Assembly: GCA_020137815.1 (NCBI GenBank)
Contig: CM035355.1
Coordinates: 1,349,963-1,413,962, forward strand
Direction of reading: 5' to 3'
Length of the DNA: 64,000 bases
Origin: Hormiphora californensis
Lineage: Eukaryota; Ctenophora; Tentaculata; Cydippida; Pleurobrachiidae
The notes beneath the pieces are model-generated. The model saw only the letters and a list, made by a program, of their open reading frames with translations. It made no database searches and was not told the DNA's origin. Position numbers and translations under genes: made by a program. The number at the start of each line of letters is the position of its first letter. Positions within the stretch are counted from its first letter, which is position 1. Positions 57,169 through 64,000 of the stretch are shown one piece after another.

Positions 57169-60100
57169 AAAACACACTGTGCTCCTCACATAGTTTCTCT
57201 CTTCTTTGTTGTAGAGTTGAAGTGTTCACCAGAGAGGGGGAAATTAGTGATAAACTATCGATAAGCTGCTCCAACCTGGCCCCCTGTCGCAGGAGAGCGT
57301 TCTCATTTGTTTGAAGAACTTCACTTTGTCGGATGATTGCAGAGAGGCCAGAGGGGGAGGGCAGGGCCAGGGCAGCTGTTAGTTCGATAGAAGCGATGGA
57401 TTTGGTGGATGTGATGGATGTGATGTGGGATTCAGCGTGGCCCCATGCAGTGTTGGCCTCTTCTAGTGCAGTCGTTCTGTTTCTTACAGCTACCTGTGAA
57501 GAGAATAACAGGGGTTACCAATTGGGACAACTATCATTCATCAATTAGAAAGCAGATAAACACTTGTGAGCTAACTTTCCATGTTTGCTGTTTGGTAGAA
57601 AAGTTATGAATAAGTACTTTGATTACAGCTCAATTATCAAAGTTTACACACACCTGTAACTGTGCGAGTTGATCCTGCAGATCAAATAGCGTATCTTTAT
57701 CCAGTGGTGACATTACCCGAGCCTGCTCTCTCCCTCCGCTCTCTAACAACACCTTAATCTCCTGAGTTTTGAGGCCCAAATCACCCGCCACCTCCCTCCA
57801 CTTCTCTACTATTTTAACCAGCTGTTCCCGTGTCTCGGCAGGTTTTGGGCGTCTCGTTAGGAAGAGTTTTAAGGTGTCCGCCCAGTCTAGGATCAGGATG
57901 ACTTCCTCGGAGAGAGCATCCTCTTCTACTATCAACTCTCTTATCTTCTTGGATGCCCTGGTGATATATTGGGGTGGATTAGTTGCGTGTTGACAATGTA
58001 GCATACCAGGCAATAGGCAGTAATTATTTGCTGCCGACCCGATCTGAGAAGCAAAACGGGGTCTGGCGACGCCACACAGAGGAGCAATAGAGCTAGATGT
58101 TTACCTGTGAGCTCTCTCAGTTAGATCAGACCATTCCTCTCTGAGGGGCTCCAAATTGAACTCAGATCCAAAACACTCCATTGGTACAAACAGGTTGTTA
58201 ACGTTATTGAGATATGTCTTGGCCCTATCAATCTGTAACTGTAGGTCCTCTAATCCAGGTGATCCAGGCTCTTCCTCACAATCTAGTGAATCCTCGGCTG
58301 CAGTTAGAATGTCATCAGACTCGGTCAGCTTCTGTTCCAGTGAGGGCAACCTGGAAATGAAATATATCGTTAGCTGCTAGGTGTTGTCGATCAGTATTCA
58401 GTGGAATTTCACGTAGGGAAAATATGGTTTGATCCTAGCTGGATACCAATTATTGTAGGTTTTCGTTTAAGTCAATATTAATATTTGTTACAAACCTTGA
58501 AACAAGGAATGCTAGAGACTCGGCACTGTTGTTCAGATGTCCCTCAATGTCACTCAGAGTATTCTGAACTGCTGCAACGTCCTTCTGTTGTACTGATACC
58601 GACATCGGGATAATCTGGAGTGAGGGGTAGATAGTAGGAAACTGGAAAATAGATACGTTATTAGACACTGAGTTGGAGGGTGTAAGAGAGGACCATTTTT
58701 CGACTCTAGACCAAAAAGCAAAGCTAAATACCTGGGGTATAGATCGGGTAAGGCCACGGAAAGCGTACTCCAACTGTCTCTGTTCATCTTCCAGTGTCTT
58801 CAGCAGACTCTTCTGTTCCTGAAGCCTTGTTTTGGCTCCCTCCGACGAGGAAGGTATTTCTGTCTCGGATAATCTCTGAGGAGGAGGGGGACAATTGTTA
58901 TAAGGGGTGATGATCGGCGATCGCGTGAAGAGGTTAGGAGTATCCTGCAACAAGGATAGGATAGGGGACATATTGGCAAGGGAGGGCAAGATGGAACAGA
59001 AACTACAGTTATCAGACATCAACACTAAAAAACAACAGAATATATCAACAACACCAACCTGGGAGGCGGAGTTAGCGAACTCAGTACACCTTGCCACGGC
59101 CTTCTCAAGGGTTTCAAGGGCGGTATTGAAGAATGCCACCTCATTGGCAGCCTCCTGCAGAGAACTATCGAACCGGCCAGTTGAGGAGAGGAGGCGGTGA
59201 AGTTCTGCACGCTTGTCTCGCTCCTGCTTCTCGCTTAGCTGCGAGGGGAGGAGGGTTGTTATTGGGGGAAATTCCAAGAATTACGGGTCAAGTCGCTTGA
59301 AACGGACTATAGGTTGGTTACTATTTCCTTTGCGCGCCGGCAAGGGAGAGGTAACGAGCTACCAAGTTGTTAGCAGGGTTGTTAAAAGGGGATATTAGGA
59401 TATTATTTAGTACCCTCTACCTACCCTCTTTAGTTAACTAAATAGGGGGAGGTATTACAAACATACCTTCTCTTCACTCCAATAACTATGTAAAATGATT
59501 TCTCGGATCGTTGGATCAATTTGAGACATGATTCTTATTCTGGTTCACAAACAAATAAACGCAGTTACCAAAAACACAATAACTGGCCGGGGTAAACTGA
59601 CATGTGGCGGGTGCGAACGCGGAAGGGGAGCAAGTGACAGAGAGAGGGGAGGGAGAGAGGAGGGAGAGAGGAGAGGGAGAGAGGGGAGAGAGAGAGAGGG
59701 GAGAGAGAGAGAGAGAGAGAGAGAATGTGTGTGTAGATGGTTGGTAATAAATTAGCTTAGCTAGCTTGAAGTGTCACAACAGCCGATAACCAGTCCCTAG
59801 ATGCCAAGTTTGCACAAGTCTTAAGTCTGACCAATATCATCAACCCCCAAGTTCCTATCTCCTCTAATATCACAACACTGCCTAGTTTCAGGTTTGTGTA
59901 TCATAAGATATTGTATTTCTTGCACCCAAACAAAACAATCCCAGTGATATGTATCAGGTAGCACAAAATATACACAGTCTTAGTTAGCAAGCTGAGATAA
60001 AACAAAGTTTAGAACTGATATGAGCATCAAGCAGAGAGTGAGGGGGAGCAACTTCTCTTGAATCTCTCAGTACTGAACCTTCTAGAAGATTGGCCTTCGA

Positions 60101-62629
60101 GAAGATTGATCTAATGTCTTAAACCCATGTATGGTATATTGCATGCTCGCCGCTCGTATAGCCTAATATAGCACCTTGATAGTCTAAGGAAGTAATAATG
60201 CATGCAAGTTCAACCATCCATGAAAGTTCTAGAACTTCTAGAAGATCAGGGGGAGGTCGTTATAAGGACTGATTGTAACAAGATTGTAACAAGATTGTAA
60301 TATAGCGGCTGGTGGCTGTGGGGGGTTCGGTAGAGCAAATAGTTACTGACCATTATATTTATTTGTCGGAGCAATGAGGCACATCCATCCCTTCGATCCT
60401 GCAGGAGTGTAGAGAGATCCGATACGGTATCAGGTGTCGCTAACACCTGTGTAGAGAGAGAAAACCTATAATTAGGACTTGTGAAGTGCTAACAATCATG
60501 GACACTCTGGTCTCTGTAGCTTTGTCATTTATTGGGTTAAACTATTTTAAGTGGGTAACACGTTTTATAAATAATGTTTTTCTCTGTTCAACTAACATGA
60601 TCAGGGAGGGAGGTAAGAAAGTTGAGTGTTATCTCCAGATCCTCAACTGACTCTACATTGGGTGTATCAATATCAGAGGAGGAGAGAGTCTTCATATCAT
60701 CATCAGTTAGTCCTGTGGAGTAGCAAGTGTGAGTGTGTGATCTGTAGTTTGTAATTGTGATTGTAATCTTTGAGTAAACAGTGTAACATGTATGAGTAAA
60801 ATATGAAGTAAACTTAGCTCAGATTATATATGGCAAGTAATTGAGACCTGGCAATGAAAGGTAGAAAACCTATGAAAACAACAGCCAAGATGGGCTTGCA
60901 TTTTACTGAACAATGTTCATAGTGCTGTTAGTCTAAAAAATTTCCCAAGATTTGCAATATAAACCACCAGACAACGAAAGCTAAAAAAGGGCCCCTCACA
61001 ACTTGGATCACAAAAGACTCGACTGCCCTCTCCTAACAGAAGGTGTGCGACTGATTACAGTCATATGACAACTCACAACTAACCTAGTGAGTCAGGAGGT
61101 TGTTTTCGGTAGGACATGGGGGAGCTAGCCGCACTAGCATATTCACTCTCAGAATCCAATGTTACTGTACTGCTCCTGGGTGACGTCATATCGTCCGTCC
61201 TCAGTACCTCCACATTCTTATTTTGGGGTAACACCTGCAGGGTATTGAAGTTACTAGCAGTGTAACTGTAACAGTTGTATTGTCCATATTTTTAGTATTT
61301 CATAAAAGGAGGCCGGTGCAGTAGTACGAGAGTCTTGAGTCTTGACTAGAAATTACACTCGAGGGGGAGGACATTACGGTTAGGGGCAAAGTGAGGTGAC
61401 AAATGTCACACACCAACAAGCAAGTGCTGCAGCGGGTACAAGTTTATCGTTCATTACAAAATTGGGACTCACCTGCGGATATTCTAAATCCAGCCCAGAA
61501 TCTTTATCCTCCTCAGTGGTATCAGGACTAACAGCACTGACCTCCTCAGTGGTACTGACAGCACTGGCAGCTGAGTAGACCTCCCTCTCAGACACAGCCA
61601 CTATCTCAGGGAGAGATGGATCACCAATCGGGGTTAGGTCATCATCTAGACCATCTACTGTTAGCTCTTCTAGCTGTATCGATACCTCCTCCCCTTCTTC
61701 CTCTTCTTCCTCTTCTTCGATAAACTGGGAATCTGAGGGGATATAAGTTAGGTAGATCTATTACATATATGTGGGGCTATGAAAAGGAGGTGGATACTCG
61801 ACTACATGACACATTATATTCCCTCTCGGATTTATAGATCTGTTCGTCCCGTTTTTGACATGGAGACAGAAGTAACAGTTGGACCCTTACCAGAACGACT
61901 GGCAGCAGAAAGAGCGGCAGTGTGAGCTATTATCTCAGGATCCAACTCAGGCACATCCATCTCCCCGACTGCCTTGTTAAGTGAAACAAGATACGTCACT
62001 ACACTCTGTTCATCCACGTGTCGCCTGTTCATATCTGTTGGGAAGTAGCACGCTCTGTGAGGGTTCGGTATAGTAGGTCAAGTAGTAGTGTCACAAACCC
62101 ATCATTTGGGAGATAGATAAATATACATTTTGGGAGATAACAATACATTTTGGGAGAAAATGACAATCACGTAAAATGAATTGCGGTGCAGGATCTAATA
62201 GCAGGATACAATAGCAAGACTAACCTTCAACATCGAGGAGTTGAGGAACACCAAGTCCTTTCTCGATGACATCAAAAGCAATCCCAAACCTCTCCTCTGG
62301 AGTCTTGTTGTCATGGAGATCTCTGTAGTCAACAAGATGTGGAGCAACCCTATAGAGGATAGGAGTCATGTGGTTCAAATGCAGTATTTTACTACACTAA
62401 ACGGGAAGATATCAAGGCTCAAGACTGTATACTAAATATGGAAGTGGGAGCAGAGGGGACAGGGATTGCCAAGTTACCCTACCGTTTCGTTACCAAGGGA
62501 CCCGATGGGTTGCTAAGTTACCTGTGTACAATAGCAGGAAGGACAAGTCCAGTTACCCAGCATCCCAGAAAGTCTCTCTTTACTGACTCCAGTCCAGCAT
62601 AGCCATCGGTCAACTTCCCGCACCACTGC
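57169..62629 (-). CDS. Actin-binding spectrin-superfamily protein (CH2 domain, acidic linker, coiled-coil repeats)
   Basis: Minus-strand exons: 62629-62522, 62349-62225, 62034-61891, 61732-61473, 61234-61084, 60712-60597, 60446-60351, about 59529-59467, 59238-59059, 58875-58732, 58614-58496, 58350-58105, 57957-57654, 57493-57169. Phases agree except at the join between 60351 and 59529, which is unresolved. The first three exons form a calponin-homology CH2 domain (LTDGYAGLESVKRDF, VLPAIVHRVAPHLVDY, LGVPQLLDVE, DEQSVVTYLVSL). An acidic, Ser/Thr-rich linker follows (FIEEEEEEEEGEE). The later exons are helical and spectrin-repeat-like (IILHSYWSEEK, TRLQEQKSLLKTLEDEQ, PLREEWSDLTERAH). CH2 resembles plakins and nesprins, which link actin to membranes or other filaments. 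CH1 and both gene ends are missing. Confidence 0.7.
59640..59725. repeat. GA-rich tract
   Basis: Degenerate (GGGAGA)n passing into (GA)n, about 110 bp upstream of the spectrin-like exon at 59529. Confidence 0.8.
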
Positions 62630-62981
62630 CTGGGAAGAATTAAAATGATTTTGGAATCACAAATATTATATTTAAACAAAAGGGTGAAACTTGAAAATTT
62701 CCACATGTTTCGCATAAAATCGACTCCGTATAATTTTATCATTCAGCCTGGTGGAAGACTTCACTACTGCCTACTACCATATCATGAGTACTACTAAGGA
62801 CCGTATTCACCAATTCTTGTACGTGTCTGTACAAAATATCTGGAGTTTGTTTGCGAGTTATTTAATAACTCTAACTCAACACAATAAGGTTGTTATAATG
62901 CGTTTTGAAAGCACCATAAACAAAGGAACAGTTTAGTAGCTCGAGCATTGTATAATTGTTCTATCAAGCATCAAAGAGCAA
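62630..62981. other. Gap between spectrin-like CH2 exon and the next gene
   Basis: Searched on the minus strand for a CH1 exon that should precede CH2; none is recognisable. It is AT-rich. The upstream part of the spectrin-like gene must lie beyond the window, or the plus-strand gene at 63.0 kb lies within its intron. Confidence 0.4.
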
Positions 62982-62989
62982 TATAAAAG
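62982..62989 (+). promoter_or_regulatory. TATA box (TATAAAAG)
   Basis: A canonical TATAAAAG lies 53 bp before the start codon of the secreted protein at 63043. The expected transcription start is near 63012-63018. Confidence 0.6.
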
Positions 62990-63042
62990 ACAGGGATTTT
63001 ATAGCACAGATATAATACTACGAATATATCTTTACGTTTCAC

Positions 63043-63342
63043 ATGTACGTTTTGGTAGTTTTATTGCTCCTCCCTGGTATATCTCAGGGGGACACCCCTT
63101 CGAAGTGGTCCAATGAGCTCACTGATGAGTGTCAGCTGAGAGAAGTTAATGATTTCATTAAGTGTTACGCCGGCAAACGCATCGAACGATACACCCTCAC
63201 CAATGGCACGCCTGTACGAAGGGAGTACCCAGTATATCAGTGCGCTAGAGGGGATACCAAGTATGTGCTGTGGAAGACAGACGAATATCAAGGAGATATT
63301 GAGTTTAGCAGACCATGCCCGGAAGATGAAGGGTTTTACCAG
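63043..63342 (+). CDS. First exon of an unrecognised secreted protein
   Basis: 100 codons ending at a CAG-GTACTT donor in phase 0. Without splicing the frame stops four codons later. MYVLVVLLLLPGISQG is a clear signal peptide. The mature part is hydrophilic with four cysteines (TDECQL, FIKCYAG, YQCARG, RPCPEDEG) and one NGT glycosylation site. I do not recognise the family. The TATA box directly upstream supports a real promoter. The next exon would lie in or beyond the satellite that follows. Confidence 0.6.
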
Positions 63343-63394
63343 GTACTTAGTAATTAGTATATCGGGTAATATGGTAGTTCTGGGCTGAACATTT

Positions 63395-64000
63395 TCGACC
63401 GCTTTAAAGCGCTTTAAAGCGTTCGAGAAAGCGCTTTATAGCGCTTTAAAGCGCTTTAAAGCGATACCGCTTTAAAGCGCACCGCTTTAAAGCGCTAAAA
63501 GCGCTTTATAGCGGTTTCTGAAGCAATATAAAGCGCTTTCGAAAGCGCTATAAAGCGCTTTTAAAAGCGCTTTAAAGCGCCACCGATTTAAAGCGCTTTA
63601 TTTTCAAAATTTAGCGCTTTAAAGCGTTTTGCAAGCGCTTTAAAAAGCGCTATGAAGCGCTATAAAGCGCTTCGTCAGATCGCTTTAAAGCGCTATTTAG
63701 CGCTATTTAGCGCTTTATAGCGCTTTCGAAAGCGCTTTTAAAAGCGCTATAAAGCGCTAAGTAGCGCTAGAAAGCGCTTTTAAAAGCGCTATAAAGCGCT
63801 TTATAGCGCTTTTAAAAGCGCTAGAAATCGCTTTCAATAGCGCTATAAAGCGCTACAAAGCGCTTTATAGCGCTTTTTAAAGCGCTTTATATAGCATATT
63901 TGAAAGCGCTTTATAGCGCTATACAGCGCTTTTAAAAGCGCTTTTTATCGCTTTAAAAAGCGCTTTAGAAAGCGCTTTAAAGCGCTTTAAAGAGCGCTTT
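63395..64000. repeat. Palindromic satellite of GCGCTTTAAAGCGC words, to window end
   Basis: More than 600 bp consist almost wholly of overlapping AGCGCTTTAAAGCGCT, AGCGCTATAAAGCGCT and similar words, each self-complementary. The spacing varies (8-18 bp), so it is not a regular tandem array. It continues past the window. Confidence 0.9.

Overview
This window is nuclear DNA from an invertebrate animal. Coding exons are short, with GT-AG introns whose phases fit together. The protein families are metazoan: a GPI-tailed trypsin-like protease with CUB and LDLa modules, a discoidin-like secreted protein, a MATH/BTB protein, a p24 cargo receptor, an ER protein disulfide isomerase ending in KDEL, and a CH-domain/spectrin-repeat cytoskeletal protein. 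The rest is mostly transposable elements and simple-sequence tracts. I could not place the species.

Layout. 1-12.4 kb is almost gene-free: GA/CT tracts, fold-back repeats, a G-rich block and relics of a pogo-like element, plus two minus-strand exons resembling a diacylglycerol-kinase C1 region (5.7-6.2 kb). 12.45-21.5 kb is a plus-strand protease gene whose exons join in phase: signal peptide, S1 domain, CUB-like domain, LDLa module, then one of two alternative last exons that each complete the LDLa module and supply a different GPI-type tail. Its largest intron holds a minus-strand discoidin-like gene between inverted copies of a repeat. 26.9-29.2 kb is a three-exon MATE transporter. 29.6-35.2 kb holds two intronless minus-strand BTB genes separated by two TA-flanked miniature elements. 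35.6-40.9 kb is a CR1/L2-like LINE (ORF1 and ORF2) abutting a 3' fragment of a second LINE. 41.3 kb is a single-exon p24/TMED gene. 42.2-55.2 kb is the ten-exon PDI gene, whose introns carry a hAT-like element with a tRNA-Lys-derived SINE inside it, a Tc1-like element, and a very young LTR retrotransposon that has gag but no visible pol. 57.2-62.6 kb is a minus-strand gene with a CH2 domain, an acidic linker and coiled-coil/spectrin-like exons. 63.0 kb starts a secreted-protein gene behind a TATA box, followed by a palindromic GCGCTTTAAAGCGC-type satellite running to the window end.

The most notable points are: the alternative GPI-tail exons of the protease; a second, phase-compatible version of a PDI active-domain exon; the gag-only LTR element; and three genes that each contain exactly one extra nucleotide, so that each needs a +1 frame change to read through. 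The genes are ordinary neighbours, not an operon. p24 and PDI both serve the early secretory pathway, and the protease and discoidin-like products would pass through it.
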